Below are positions 19,003 to 28,522 of a DNA stretch of 64,000 bases, piece by piece. The translations under genes were made by a program, and so were the position numbers. Numbering within the stretch: the stretch's first letter is position 1; each line of letters begins with the position of its first letter. Source of the stretch: JBFLYO01 sp040756745 (GTDB lineage: Bacteria; Bacteroidota; Ignavibacteria; UBA10030; UBA6906); NCBI GenBank assembly GCA_040756745.1, contig JBFLYO010000012.1, positions 34,650 through 98,649 of the forward strand, in the 5' to 3' direction. Below the pieces are notes generated by a model. That model saw only the letters and a list, made by a program, of their open reading frames with translations, did not search any database and was not told where the DNA came from.

Positions 19003-19596
19003 ATGAAAACAACGGAACGGGAACCGTTACCCCGGCAGGATCTTCGAAGCGCAACGGCACAACCGACGCGGCTCCTTACGCTGACCGGGCTGCCTGGGAT
19101 CCTCGCCGGTTTGATCGGCACCGGGGGAGCGGCCGGAGCACATGCCGTAGTCACCTCCGAGGGCGGAGAGGCATCAAAGATCGGGTTCATCGCCCTCATC
19201 GGTGCGGGAGCTGCACTCCTGACGATCGGATGTTCAGCGTTCCACTCCGCACGGCGCCTCTCCCACTGGGGAAAAACCGCCTGGAGCGCCGCCGACAGGG
19301 AAGTTGTCCGGGAAATGGCAACCCCTCTCCTTGCCGGGCTGATGTTCACTGCGGTGCTTGTGATGCACCGGATGTTCATGGCGATTCCGGGAAGTCTTCT
19401 TGTCTTCTACGGTCTCTCGCTCGATGCTGCCGCGAAAGCAACCCGCCCGGAAGTGCGATGGCTTGCCTGGATTGAAATCGCCCTCGGCATGATCGCCTTC
19501 GTTTTCACGGAACATGCGCTGACGTACTGGGCGGTCGGATTCGGGATCTCTCACATCCTGTACGGCGGCCTCATGTACTTCAAGGACGAGGTGTAG
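19003..19596 (+). CDS. Hypothetical integral membrane protein
   Basis: A 197-residue protein with about five membrane segments (LPGILAGLIGTGGAAGA, IGFIALIGAGAALLTIG, LLAGLMFTAVLVMHRMF, LLVFYGLSLDAAA and WIEIALGMIAFVF) and an Arg-rich N-terminus. It is not assigned to a family, though repeats of the LAWIEIALG / GLSHILYG type occur in small membrane proteins of unknown function. The AGG just before ATG 19003 is a weak Shine-Dalgarno. It runs 30 bases after the preceding membrane gene and converges on the phosphoesterase gene. Confidence 0.68.
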   Translation: MKTTEREPLPRQDLRSATAQPTRLLTLTGLPGILAGLIGTGGAAGAHAVVTSEGGEASKIGFIALIGAGAALLTIGCSAFHSARRLSHWGKTAWSAADREVVREMATPLLAGLMFTAVLVMHRMFMAIPGSLLVFYGLSLDAAAKATRPEVRWLAWIEIALGMIAFVFTEHALTYWAVGFGISHILYGGLMYFKDEV

Positions 19597-19607
19597 AATC
19601 CCAACCC

Positions 19608-22067
19608 TCACTCATCGTCCTTCCTACCGTCAGGCCTTAACCGCACGAACGCGCTTCTGACCGGTGCTGGCATCGGCGAGTCTCCCCCTCGCACGGAACG
19701 CCAGACGATTTCGCTGAGCTCAATATCAGGGATCGCATCCTGGGTCGAGAAATCCATCAGCTCGCTCCTCCCCTGGCCGTAAGCTCCAGGCGGGTTTTTC
19801 TCCTCAAGATCGACGCGGGCAGGCCGGTGGTCATAAGGTGCCAGGTCAGCCTTCGCAGTGAACGACGCGAACATGGGGGTGGCGCTTGCGTCGAACTGCG
19901 AAAGGGGCGGGAGGCCAAGAATGAGCTCCATGGTTCGCACCATGCTGCTCGTGGAGTAGAGCTCGCTGTCGATGTGGCCGTGGCGCACGTACGGACTGAT
20001 GAGCAGCGCCACCGTGCGATGCGCATCGACATGATCGGGGCCGTTCTGGGCATCGTCTTCAATGACGAAAATCGCCGAGCTGGCCCAGTAGCGGCTGTGG
20101 GAAATCCTATCCACGATCATCCCAAGGGCAAGATCGTTTTGGGCCACGTACGCTCGGGGCGTTGGTTTCCCTCTGCGCGTCCCCTCCGTGTGGTCGTTCG
20201 GCAACTTGATAGTCTGGAACTGCGGCAAACCCCCTTCCCGTTCGTACCGTTCAAACTCGACCTCCCAGTCCTTGACGCGCTGCAGATCCGAGTAGTCCAG
20301 ATCCCATCCGCGGTAGTGGGGGGCGACGTGCCCCTCAAGCGAGGGGAGCAGGGCGCGGGCGCTGTCACCGGGAGTTTCTGCATTTCGTGCAAACTCCCCG
20401 TACGTCCTGTACGTTACTCCATGTCTGTTACAGAGATCCCAGAGATAGCCGCCCGAAGGGTACACAATCGGGGTCCCTCCTTCATACACGTACTCTCCGC
20501 CCCTCCCGCCGTACGAGGTTGGCCAGGTTTTCTCTGTGTAATCGGTCGCATAGGCGCCCATCGTCCAGTTGTGCCCGTCGGCGCTCACCTCGGCATCCGC
20601 ATAGAAATTGTCCAGGAGGACAAATTGCCTTGCCAATGCATGATGGTTCGGTGTCACCGATTCGCCGAACAGGCAGAGCGCCGGGTCGCTGTTTCCGCGT
20701 CCCATATCACCGAAGACCTGATCGTAGGTTCGGTTTTCCTTGATGATGTAGAAGACATGCTTGATCGGCGAAGACTGCCCAGGGCGGTGAGGTATGGGAT
20801 TCGATTCATCGGGCGGGGGAGGAGGCGAAGTGGTGCGGGAATTCTCATACACGGCCCTGGAATACGCTGCGAGCGCTTGAGCGTCCGGCGGTTCAATCCG
20901 GGAGAGCGATCCCGTGAAGAGCGAGCCGATATATTGCATCGATCGACGTGCCGCTTCGGGATTCGGACCACCGGGGTTCGGCATGCTCTGTCCTCCCTTC
21001 CCGTTAGCGACGATGATGCGGCCCGAGGAGGGGAGAACCTTCACGCACGTCGGATACCATCCCGTGGGAATGAAGCCGGCGGCCCGCGACTGACCCGACC
21101 TGCTGACGTCCATGACCGCGAGATAATTGTTGTCCGCGTTCGCGACATACAGGGTCTTCCCGTCGGGGCTGATTGCCAGGCCGTTCGGTGTGCTCCCGTA
21201 GGGAAGAGTGGGAGAAAGGGCGGAAGAGATCGTCTCCGTGACCCGGTTGGACACGAGATCAATGACGGAGACGGTATTCGTGTTCGCGTTGGCGACGAAC
21301 AGCCGGTCGCCATCAGGCGTTTCGAGCATGTCGCAGGGATGGTCACCAACCGGAATCGTTCGGACGATCCGGTGCGAGGCCCGGTCCACGCATGCCACGG
21401 CTGCACCTCCCCAGAGCGACACATACGTGAATGGGTGCCGACGCGATACAAGGCAGGTGTAGGGCGTCGCCGGAAGAGTAAGGGAGGTGAGCACCTTCCT
21501 GTCGGAGAGCCGTATGACGTTCAGCGACCTGTTCTCCTTCCCGGCGGCATACACGGTCCCACGCTCCTCATCAATGTCGATCCCGGCAACCCACACGCTT
21601 GCGGCGGGAAGTGGGGGAGCAATGATAAGCGAGTCGACGCGGTGGAGATCTCCGCCGGAGAATTCGTAGATGTCGACCCGGTTATCGTTCCCTCCCGACA
21701 GCAGCAGGCGCTTGCCGCCGTCGAAGAGCCGGAGACCGACCCAGGCCTTTGCCACCGGCACAGTACTGATGCGCTTCCAGGTCGAAACGTCAACAACGCT
21801 GATCGAGTGCGCGGCAGTGCCGTTATCTGTCGTAATCACATAGCGTTCGTCGGGCGTGACGACCATGTTCAGGGGGAGTTCGCCGACCTGTACCTGGAGC
21901 CCGGCAGGGGAGAGAAACCACCCGTTCGGAAGCCGCACGCGTCCGTCAGGCAGTCTGCCCGGCAGGGTGCGGGTGGGAGCAGGAACGCACCCGGTGAGGA
22001 AGGCAAGCTGCGCGACAATGATCGCGGCCAGGGACGCCTGGCGTGCGCTTTTCGATCTTTCGGTCAT
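19608..22067 (-). CDS. YncE-like beta-propeller / phosphoesterase fusion lipoprotein
   Basis: An 819-residue exported protein. The signal peptide ends AFLTGC (Cys 27), so it is a lipoprotein. Residues about 55-370 are YVTN-type propeller repeats (VVTPDERYVITTDNG, PDGDRLFVANANTNTVSVID, SPDGKTLYVANADNNY). Residues about 435-785 form a phosphoesterase domain of the acid-phosphatase/phospholipase C superfamily: KHVFYIIKENRTYDQVFGD and, later, VIEDDAQNGPDHVDAHR, the metal-site region. This is a known domain pairing (YncE plus alkaline-phosphatase-superfamily protein). Its substrate is unknown. It converges on the membrane gene at 19003. Confidence 0.88.
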   Translation of the reverse strand: MTERSKSARQASLAAIIVAQLAFLTGCVPAPTRTLPGRLPDGRVRLPNGWFLSPAGLQVQVGELPLNMVVTPDERYVITTDNGTAAHSISVVDVSTWKRISTVPVAKAWVGLRLFDGGKRLLLSGGNDNRVDIYEFSGGDLHRVDSLIIAPPLPAASVWVAGIDIDEERGTVYAAGKENRSLNVIRLSDRKVLTSLTLPATPYTCLVSRRHPFTYVSLWGGAAVACVDRASHRIVRTIPVGDHPCDMLETPDGDRLFVANANTNTVSVIDLVSNRVTETISSALSPTLPYGSTPNGLAISPDGKTLYVANADNNYLAVMDVSRSGQSRAAGFIPTGWYPTCVKVLPSSGRIIVANGKGGQSMPNPGGPNPEAARRSMQYIGSLFTGSLSRIEPPDAQALAAYSRAVYENSRTTSPPPPPDESNPIPHRPGQSSPIKHVFYIIKENRTYDQVFGDMGRGNSDPALCLFGESVTPNHHALARQFVLLDNFYADAEVSADGHNWTMGAYATDYTEKTWPTSYGGRGGEYVYEGGTPIVYPSGGYLWDLCNRHGVTYRTYGEFARNAETPGDSARALLPSLEGHVAPHYRGWDLDYSDLQRVKDWEVEFERYEREGGLPQFQTIKLPNDHTEGTRRGKPTPRAYVAQNDLALGMIVDRISHSRYWASSAIFVIEDDAQNGPDHVDAHRTVALLISPYVRHGHIDSELYSTSSMVRTMELILGLPPLSQFDASATPMFASFTAKADLAPYDHRPARVDLEEKNPPGAYGQGRSELMDFSTQDAIPDIELSEIVWRSVRGGDSPMPAPVRSAFVRLRPDGRKDDE

Positions 22068-22198
22068 ATGAAGGCCTCGGGGTCTATGGTAAGGAGCGGG
22101 GGTGCCAGAAAGTCCTCCGCGGTGCTGGTGTTTTACCGTTCCGTTTCATACCTTTCCGCGTCACCCCAAACCCACCAACCACTTCGGAGGTACCCCCC

Positions 22199-22675
22199 AT
22201 GGAACAGTCGCAGCCGACGTACGCCGGGTTCTGGATGAGGTTCCTGGCATACATCATCGATGCAGTCGTGATGAGCATCGTGAGCTTGATCATTCTCATC
22301 CCATTCTTCGGAATACTCGGGGTGACAGCGGCCTCGAATCTGGAATCCGACCTCGAAGATGGCGGAGCCGGGCTGATGGTCGCCTTGATGGGCACGTACC
22401 TCATCAGCGTGGTCATCATCGTCGTCGTCCAGTGGCTGTACTTCGCCCTGATGGAATCGTCCGCCAAGCGGGCGACCCTCGGCAAGCTTGCTCTCGGCAT
22501 CGTGGTCACCGACATGGCAGGGAACCGGGTCAGTTTCGGTCGCGCAACGGGCCGGTACTTTGGCAAAATCGTTTCTGGACTGATCCTGTGCATCGGCTAC
22601 ATCATGGCAGGGTTCACGCAACAGAAACAGGCACTGCACGATATCATGGCAGGCTGTCTGGTCGTGCGGAAGTAG
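22199..22675 (+). CDS. RDD family membrane protein
   Basis: A 158-residue membrane protein. The N-terminal YAGFWMRFLAYIIDAVV carries the Arg-Asp pair that names the RDD family. Three to four membrane segments follow (VMSIVSLIILIPFFGILG, LISVVIIVVVQWLYFALM, IVSGLILCIGYIMAGF), with TLGKLALGIVV in between and QALHDIMAGCLVV at the end, both typical. CGGAGG lies upstream of ATG 22199. Function unknown; some RDD proteins act in ion transport. Confidence 0.88.
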   Translation: MEQSQPTYAGFWMRFLAYIIDAVVMSIVSLIILIPFFGILGVTAASNLESDLEDGGAGLMVALMGTYLISVVIIVVVQWLYFALMESSAKRATLGKLALGIVVTDMAGNRVSFGRATGRYFGKIVSGLILCIGYIMAGFTQQKQALHDIMAGCLVVRK

Positions 22676-22706
22676 TACAGCAACAACTTCTCGGGTCTCC
22701 CATGTA

Positions 22707-22740
22707 TTCCCTCCCTCTGCGATCGCGCAGAGGGAGGGAA
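22707..22740. repeat. 15-base-pair perfect stem-loop between convergent genes
   Basis: The 15 bases at 22707-22721 (starting TTCCCTCCC) are perfectly complementary to 22726-22740 with a four-base loop. It sits between the convergent RDD and cyclophilin-fusion genes, so it may end transcripts from both sides. It has no T run, so an intrinsic terminator is not certain. Confidence 0.75.
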
Positions 22741-22789
22741 GTGTGCAATTGCGCGTCACCCTCGCTGCTCTCGATCGCTGCCCCCTCCC

Positions 22790-24889
22790 TCACTGAACAA
22801 TCGTGAGATCGTACATCCGGTCGTCCGCCTCTATGCGATCCACGACCTCCATCCCGGAGGTCACTTTCCCAATGATAGTATATCTTCCATCCAGATGCGG
22901 CTGGGGAGAATGGGTGATAAAGAATTGGGATCCTTCAGTGTCTTTTCCGGCGCTCGCTAACCCCACGGTCCCCGTTTCGTATGTGAGCATGGAAAATTCT
23001 GAGCGGATCGCATAACCAGGCCCTCCCCAACCGTCGCCCTGTGGATCGCCTCCCTGGATTACAAAGTTGGCTACGACCCGATGGAACACCAACCCGCGGT
23101 AGAACCCTCGCTGGGTCGCGAGTTTCAGAACGCTCATGACGGAGAATGGAGCAATGCGGGGGAAGAGGTCGACGAACACGTCGCCCCGGGCCGTTTCAAA
23201 CCTCACACGTACAACGGAAGGGAGAGAGCGGAGATACGCAAAATCCAGATCGACAAAGAGAGGTTCCGCCCGTTGCTGTCGCCTTCCTCCATAGTCGTTC
23301 CCCGTGATATCGTGCAGCGCTGAAGCAGCGGCAAGCGTAAGTGAGGGATCCGGACTCCCCAGCAGAGCAATGAGCGGTTCGACGGCTGCGCTGCTGCCGA
23401 TGGCTCCGAGGGTGCCGATGATTTCCTGCATCGCTTCGGTGTCGTGCGGAGGGCGCATCGCGGCGAGGGCGCTGAGCAAGGGGGCGACCCACTGCTGACT
23501 CCTGAAGAGCGTATCGCGGAGAAGCGAGGCGGCGGTGGCGGCCGTCGCAATATGCCCGGACGAGAGAAGCCCGGCACCCCGTGCAGCAACTGTGTCACGC
23601 AGATCCCGGTCGCGGGGATTGCGGTGAACGAGCGATTGGAGGCCATCGAGGGCTGCACATGCCACAACCGGATCGGTATCACAGGTAGCGTCGAGGAGGA
23701 CTCGTCTCGCATCAGGTTCCCGCGAAGCCGAGAGGGCCGCGAGGAGCCGTGCGCGCGGCTTGGGCTGCATCCGGCTGAGCTTATCCACCCAACCCCACGA
23801 CATGCGACCTGTCACTCGCGCAAGCACGAGGGCCGCCTCGGTCTCCGTCTGCCAGTTGAATCCGCCGGACCTGTTCTCGGCGATCGTGCGCAACTGCCGC
23901 AGAGCTTCGTCGGCCGCTGAGGTGGTGTCGGAGCTGTCCACGCCGGCGGTCGCGAATCCCGATAATGCGGTCAGCCGGACATGAATATTCCCATCGAAGA
24001 AAGCCCGGCGGAAAGCATCGATAACGCGGGTGTTTCCCTTCCACTCAAATCCTCCCAGCACCCGGAACGCATTGACCCGTACCCGCCAGTCGGGATCGAA
24101 CTCCGCCAGACGCAGTACCACGTCTGAGACGCCGGTGGAGTCCCGTAAGCGCCCAAGAAGCGCAGCTAAGTTCATTCTAAGAAGCGGATCCTCGTGCGTG
24201 TAAAGCCGTCGAAGGCGGTCCAGATGCGATTGGGTCTCCCTCTGGAACCCCGCTCGCTGGAGGGCATAGACCACCTGCCATGGAGTGTTCACACCGGGTT
24301 GCACATAACGGAGGAGGAACCGGAGAGCATCGTCGCTGACAACCCCCCTGATGGCGAACCGAGCGACGCACATGATCAGATGCTCCTGGTCGGCGACCGG
24401 CGAAGGGGTGCCAAACCTGAGGATGAGGTCATTCAGCGACGATTTTGTGCCAAATTTACCGATCTCTTCCAGCAGCCGGGCGGTTGCCGTGGTGAGAGAG
24501 AACCTTTTCCAGATCAGGTCATACGCCAGCTCTTCGCGCCCTTGTTCGCTCATCATGGTCGCGGTTTGCCCGATGGCAAACGCTGCCGCCTCCTGAGTCA
24601 GCGGATCCGCCTCGGTCAGGTTCCGGACGAGGAGTGAAATGACCGTTGTGTCCTGCAGGGTTCCATATGCGAGCGTGGCTTCGCGACGGACGGCATTGTC
24701 TCCGTCGGACAACAGCGCAAGCAGCTTGTTGCGGTACGGCGTCCGGAGGTCCTTGAGCCGGAGGATTTCCTCGATCTTCTGTTGACGCACCCGTTCCTCT
24801 TCCGACCCGAACTGTTGCTGTCCGGGGGAACGATTTACGATAAGCAGGACGACGAGGAAAGGGAGAGCCGCGCGCGGGGTCGTGTTCAT
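22790..24889 (-). CDS. HEAT-repeat protein with C-terminal cyclophilin-type peptidyl-prolyl isomerase
   Basis: A 699-residue exported protein. The N-terminal signal peptide (LPFLVVLLIVNRSPGQQ) is followed by HEAT-like repeats across about residues 40-555 (DNAVRREATLAYGTL, PLLRMNLAALLGRL, PSLTLAAASALHDITG). The last ~140 residues are a cyclophilin domain (RGDVFVDLFPRIAPFSV, GLVFHRVVANFVIQGGD, EGSQFFITHSPQPHLDG). The FHRVV and SQFFI motifs hold the usual catalytic residues. Probably a periplasmic prolyl isomerase that uses its repeats as a scaffold. A promoter on the minus strand (24917-24947) gives a 22-base leader. Confidence 0.9.
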   Translation of the reverse strand: MNTTPRAALPFLVVLLIVNRSPGQQQFGSEEERVRQQKIEEILRLKDLRTPYRNKLLALLSDGDNAVRREATLAYGTLQDTTVISLLVRNLTEADPLTQEAAAFAIGQTATMMSEQGREELAYDLIWKRFSLTTATARLLEEIGKFGTKSSLNDLILRFGTPSPVADQEHLIMCVARFAIRGVVSDDALRFLLRYVQPGVNTPWQVVYALQRAGFQRETQSHLDRLRRLYTHEDPLLRMNLAALLGRLRDSTGVSDVVLRLAEFDPDWRVRVNAFRVLGGFEWKGNTRVIDAFRRAFFDGNIHVRLTALSGFATAGVDSSDTTSAADEALRQLRTIAENRSGGFNWQTETEAALVLARVTGRMSWGWVDKLSRMQPKPRARLLAALSASREPDARRVLLDATCDTDPVVACAALDGLQSLVHRNPRDRDLRDTVAARGAGLLSSGHIATAATAASLLRDTLFRSQQWVAPLLSALAAMRPPHDTEAMQEIIGTLGAIGSSAAVEPLIALLGSPDPSLTLAAASALHDITGNDYGGRRQQRAEPLFVDLDFAYLRSLPSVVRVRFETARGDVFVDLFPRIAPFSVMSVLKLATQRGFYRGLVFHRVVANFVIQGGDPQGDGWGGPGYAIRSEFSMLTYETGTVGLASAGKDTEGSQFFITHSPQPHLDGRYTIIGKVTSGMEVVDRIEADDRMYDLTIVQ

Positions 24890-24916
24890 CCTTGGAGTAC
24901 AGAGTACTGGTCATTC

Positions 24917-24947
24917 GAAGGTAGCAATACTCCACCGCATGCACAAA
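24917..24947 (-). promoter_or_regulatory. Promoter of the HEAT/cyclophilin gene
   Basis: On the minus strand TTTG (24947-24944), a 20-base spacer, then TACCTTC (24923-24917), one base off TAnnTTG. This predicts a start near 24911, 22 bases before ATG 24889. Confidence 0.5.
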
Positions 24948-24973
24948 TACAAAATTGCCTGGCGAAGCGTTCA

Positions 24974-25003
24974 TTGATAATCTCCCGCGCATTCCGTATT
25001 ATA
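24974..25003 (+). promoter_or_regulatory. Promoter of aspS
   Basis: TTGATA (24974-24979) - N17 - TATTAT (24997-25002), also readable as TTG - N20 - TATTATA. A start near 25010 places the upstream ATG at 24955 outside the transcript and favours the GTG at 25039 as the aspS start. Confidence 0.65.
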
Positions 25004-25038
25004 CAGAGTTGTGCATCAACCTCTACTCTGAGAACCCG

Positions 25039-26805
25039 GTGACATCCTTTCGGAAGCGGACTCATACATGCGGGCAACTGCGCCAGACCGATATCGGGGC
25101 TTCTGTCACACTCAACGGCTGGGTCGACACACGGAGGGATCTCGGCGGGGTCATCTTCATCGACCTGCGCGACAGGTACGGGAAGACGCAGGTCGTGTTC
25201 AACCCTCAGCGCGCCCCGGAGGCACACGCTCTCGCCAAAGACCTGCGGAGCGAGTACGTGATTTCCATGACGGGTCGTGTGGAACGACGTCCTGAAGGAA
25301 CGGACAATCCGGAACTCCCAACCGGAACTGTGGACGTCATGGCGACTGAGCTTTCGATCCTGAACAGGGCGGAGACGCCGCCGTTCCCGATCGAAGACTC
25401 TGTGCAGACCAGTGAAGACATCCGGCTGAAATACCGGTACCTTGATCTACGCCGGCCACTCCTGCAGAAAACCCTGCTGACCCGCCACAGGATGTATAAG
25501 CTGACGCACGATTACTTCGATGCGCGCGGTTTCGTCGAGGTCGAAACCCCGGTGCTCATGAAGAGCACCCCCGAGGGGGCGCGCGATTACCTTGTCCCGA
25601 GCCGGATCCACCGTGGCAAGTTCTATGCGCTCCCCCAGTCACCGCAGACGTACAAGCAGATCCTCATGGTTTCGGGGCTCGACCGCTACGTGCAGATCGT
25701 CAAATGTTTCCGGGACGAAGACAACAGGGCCGACAGGCAGCCGGAGTTCACGCAGATCGACGTGGAGATGTCGTTCGTGGACGAGCGTGACATCCAGGAG
25801 GTTGCAGAGGGACTGATCGCCCTGCTGTTCAAAGAAATCAAGGGGATGGACATCACGCTCCCGCTTAGGCGCCTCACGTACAGGGAGGCAATGGAGACAT
25901 ACGGCACAGACCGACCGGATACGCGGTTTGGCCTCACCATGAACTGCGTGAATGACCTTGTCAGGGCATGCGGCTTCAAGGTCTTCGCCGACACAGTGTC
26001 GCGTGGAGGAGTTGTCGCTGGATTCGTTGTTCCGGGTGCGGCCGCTTTCACACGAAACCAGATGGATAACCTCGTCGATCTGGCGAAGGAACTAGGTGCG
26101 GCCGGGTTGGTGTACTTCAAGTGGACCGATGAAGGAGTCGAGACCGCGGTCGAGAAATTCCTGGGCAAACCGCTTGTGGAATCGATTGCGCGGACGATGA
26201 AGGCGGGCCCGGGCGATCTCGTGTTGCTGGTCGCTGACGAGTGGCAGAATGCCTACTCCGTGCTCGGCTCGCTCCGGCTCGAGCTCGGCCGTCGACTCAA
26301 GATGATCGACGAGACCACCGACGATCTCTTCTGGGTAACGGATTTTCCGCTCGTGGAGTTCAGCAGGGAAGAGCAGCGGTTCGCCGCGGTGCATCACCCT
26401 TTCACCTCTCCACACCCGGACGACATCGAGAGGCTGGAGAGCGCTCCCGCATCGGTGCGCGCGCGTGCCTATGACCTCGTCCTCAACGGGAATGAGATCG
26501 CCGGTGGGAGCATTAGAATCCATGACCGGGAGCTTCAGGAGAAGGTGTTCTCCCTTCTCGGGATTTCGCCGGAGGAGGCGCAGAAGAAATTCGGCTTCCT
26601 GCTCAATGCGTTCCGCTATGGCGCGCCACCACATGGAGGGATCGCCTTCGGGTTTGACAGGATGGTCATGCTGCTGACAGGGATGAAATCGATTCGCGAC
26701 GTCATCGCGTTTCCCAAGACCGCCAGCGCAGTCTCGCTGATGGATGAGGCACCCAACGACGTGGACGAGAAACAGCTTAGAGAGCTGCACATCCGGATCG
26801 TCTGA
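25039..26805 (+). CDS. aspS: Aspartyl-tRNA synthetase
   Basis: Charges tRNA-Asp (and tRNA-Asn if non-discriminating) in the cytoplasm; 588 residues, bacterial type. An OB-fold anticodon domain starts RTHTCGQLR and has GWVDTRRDLGGVIFIDLRD. The catalytic core has motif 2 FRDEDNRADRQPEFTQID and motif 3 FGFDRMVML, and the bacterial GAD insertion (FKVFADTVSRGG) is present. The frame opens at ATG 24955, but a promoter lies between that ATG and GTG 25039, and the family begins near the GTG. The stop overlaps the next ATG (TGATG). Confidence 0.95.
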   Translation: MTSFRKRTHTCGQLRQTDIGASVTLNGWVDTRRDLGGVIFIDLRDRYGKTQVVFNPQRAPEAHALAKDLRSEYVISMTGRVERRPEGTDNPELPTGTVDVMATELSILNRAETPPFPIEDSVQTSEDIRLKYRYLDLRRPLLQKTLLTRHRMYKLTHDYFDARGFVEVETPVLMKSTPEGARDYLVPSRIHRGKFYALPQSPQTYKQILMVSGLDRYVQIVKCFRDEDNRADRQPEFTQIDVEMSFVDERDIQEVAEGLIALLFKEIKGMDITLPLRRLTYREAMETYGTDRPDTRFGLTMNCVNDLVRACGFKVFADTVSRGGVVAGFVVPGAAAFTRNQMDNLVDLAKELGAAGLVYFKWTDEGVETAVEKFLGKPLVESIARTMKAGPGDLVLLVADEWQNAYSVLGSLRLELGRRLKMIDETTDDLFWVTDFPLVEFSREEQRFAAVHHPFTSPHPDDIERLESAPASVRARAYDLVLNGNEIAGGSIRIHDRELQEKVFSLLGISPEEAQKKFGFLLNAFRYGAPPHGGIAFGFDRMVMLLTGMKSIRDVIAFPKTASAVSLMDEAPNDVDEKQLRELHIRIV

Positions 26806-28166
26806 TGAAGGATCGGATCCGCATCGCCAGCGGCCAGGGGTTCTGGGGGGATCTTCTTCGTGCCCCCCTCGATCAGGTCACCAAAGGGCAGGTGGATTAC
26901 CTTGTGATGGACTACCTCGCAGAGGTCACAATGTCCATCATGCAAAAGCAGAAGCAAAAGAACCCCGCCCTCGGCTACGCCAAAGACCTCATCCCGCTCA
27001 TGGATGAGCTTCTGCCGGTCATTACCCGGAACGGGGTGAAGGTGATCACCAACGGTGGAGGAGTGAACCCGGAGGCGTGCCGCGATGCGATCTTCGCCTC
27101 GGCCCGGCGGCTCGGCATCACAGGACTGGCCGTCGGCATTGTGCTGGGCGACGACATTCTCGACCGGCTCGATGAGCTCCGGCTGCGAGGAGTCTACCTC
27201 AGCAACATGGAGACAGGGGAGAAGCTGGACACGGTAATCGACCGGGTCACGAGTGCAAACGTCTATTTTGGTGCAGCGCCTGTTGTCCGTGCTTTGCGGG
27301 AAGGGGCGCAGATTGTCGTCACCGGCCGAACAACCGATACCGGTCTTACGCTCGCGCCGATGATCCATGAGTTTGGTTGGAACGAGGACGATTGGGATCT
27401 CCTTGCAGCGGGGACCGTTGCAGGACATATCCTGGAATGCGGCGGACAGGCAAGCGGCGGGAACTTCTCGGCGGACTGGCGCGCTGTGCCGGACCTTGCA
27501 CGCATCGGGTTTCCTATCGCAGAAGCATCGCCTGATGGAACGATCGTCATCACGAAACATGCAGGGACAGGAGGGCTCGTCTCCGTACAGACTGTGAAGG
27601 AGCAGCTTCTCTATGAAATCGGAAATCCGGCGAACTATATCACCCCGGATTGCATCGCCGACTTCACCACGATCAGGCTGTCCGACGAGGGACCAAACAG
27701 AGTGCGTATGACCGGTGTACAGGGGCGTCCGGCTACCGACAGTTACAAAGTCTCGATGTCGTACCTTGACGGTTATACCGCGGTCGGGACGCTCACCTAT
27801 GCATGGCCCGATGCGTTGGAAAAGGCACAGTTGGCGGACCGTGTACTGCGGCAACGCCTGACGGATCTGGGACTGACGTTCGAAGAGATCCGGACGGAAT
27901 ATGTGGGCGTTGACTCCTGCCATGGCCCCCTCTCCACTGCGCCGGACATACTCAATGAAGTCGTCTTCCGTATCGGGGTCAGAGGGAAAGACTACGCGGC
28001 GGTTGAACGGTTCGGGAAGGAGCTGGCCCCTCTGATCCTGACCGGCCCTCCCGCAGTGACGGGGTTTGCGGGCGGTCGGCCAAAGCCCAGCGAGGTGATT
28101 GCGTACTGGCCTGCACTGATACCGAAATCGGCCGTACAGCCCTCGGTCGCTGTCGATCGCGTATGA
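26805..28166 (+). CDS. AtuA-family protein (DUF1446)
   Basis: A 453-residue protein of the DUF1446/AtuA family. It has the N-terminal IRIASGQGFWGDLL, VDYLVMDYLAEVTM, ITNGGGVNPEAC and ECGGQASGGNF motifs. The family is named from the acyclic-terpene (citronellol/geraniol) catabolic cluster of Pseudomonas, but its reaction is not established. The next gene encodes the partner C-terminal domain that is fused or adjacent in many genomes. It overlaps aspS by one base and the partner by four, so the genes are coupled. No other terpene-catabolism gene is in the window, so the substrate is open. Confidence 0.85.
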   Translation: MKDRIRIASGQGFWGDLLRAPLDQVTKGQVDYLVMDYLAEVTMSIMQKQKQKNPALGYAKDLIPLMDELLPVITRNGVKVITNGGGVNPEACRDAIFASARRLGITGLAVGIVLGDDILDRLDELRLRGVYLSNMETGEKLDTVIDRVTSANVYFGAAPVVRALREGAQIVVTGRTTDTGLTLAPMIHEFGWNEDDWDLLAAGTVAGHILECGGQASGGNFSADWRAVPDLARIGFPIAEASPDGTIVITKHAGTGGLVSVQTVKEQLLYEIGNPANYITPDCIADFTTIRLSDEGPNRVRMTGVQGRPATDSYKVSMSYLDGYTAVGTLTYAWPDALEKAQLADRVLRQRLTDLGLTFEEIRTEYVGVDSCHGPLSTAPDILNEVVFRIGVRGKDYAAVERFGKELAPLILTGPPAVTGFAGGRPKPSEVIAYWPALIPKSAVQPSVAVDRV

Positions 28167-28522
28167 GCGGAACAATGAAGATTCGACTCATTGATATCGC
28201 CCATGCGCGTTCCGGGGACAAGGGGGACACAGCCAACGTCGGAGTCATTGCGCGGCGCGACGAATATTATCCGCTGCTCGTGAAGTACCTGACGGTGGAA
28301 CGCGTCCGGCGTCATTTTGCCGGGATCGTCCAGGGAGGGGTTGAACGCTTCGAACTCCCCAATCTCGGAGCTCTGAATTTCCTGCTCCATGGCGCGCTGG
28401 GTGGAGGCGGGACTCGTTCACTGAAAAACGACGCCCAGGGAAAGACCCTGAGCAGCGCCATGCTCAGATTGGAACTTGAAATCGACGAAGAACTCACACT
28501 ACCGGAAACAGGCCATGTTTGA
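28163..28522 (+). CDS. AtuA-related partner protein
   Basis: A 119-residue protein starting with MKIRLIDIAHARSGDKGD, the hallmark of the small AtuA-related domain that accompanies DUF1446 proteins. The ATG at 28163 overlaps the preceding stop by four bases; an alternative ATG at 28175 begins exactly at the family motif. The C-terminal part (LPNLGALNFLLHGALGGGG) is characteristic. It overlaps the start of prfB by eight bases. Role unknown. Confidence 0.83.
   Translation: MSGTMKIRLIDIAHARSGDKGDTANVGVIARRDEYYPLLVKYLTVERVRRHFAGIVQGGVERFELPNLGALNFLLHGALGGGGTRSLKNDAQGKTLSSAMLRLELEIDEELTLPETGHV

Noticed and set aside
19827..22238. 803-codon plus-strand frame
   Set aside because: It is antisense to the YncE/phosphoesterase gene, is rich in Arg and Gly, and shows no domain.
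24955..25038. ATG at 24955 as the aspS start
   Set aside because: It would put the promoter TTGATA-N17-TATTAT inside the coding region, and the extra 28 residues are unlike AspRS.
26616..28175. 519-codon minus-strand frame
   Set aside because: Antisense to AtuA with no recognisable motif; the plus-strand gene has clear family motifs.
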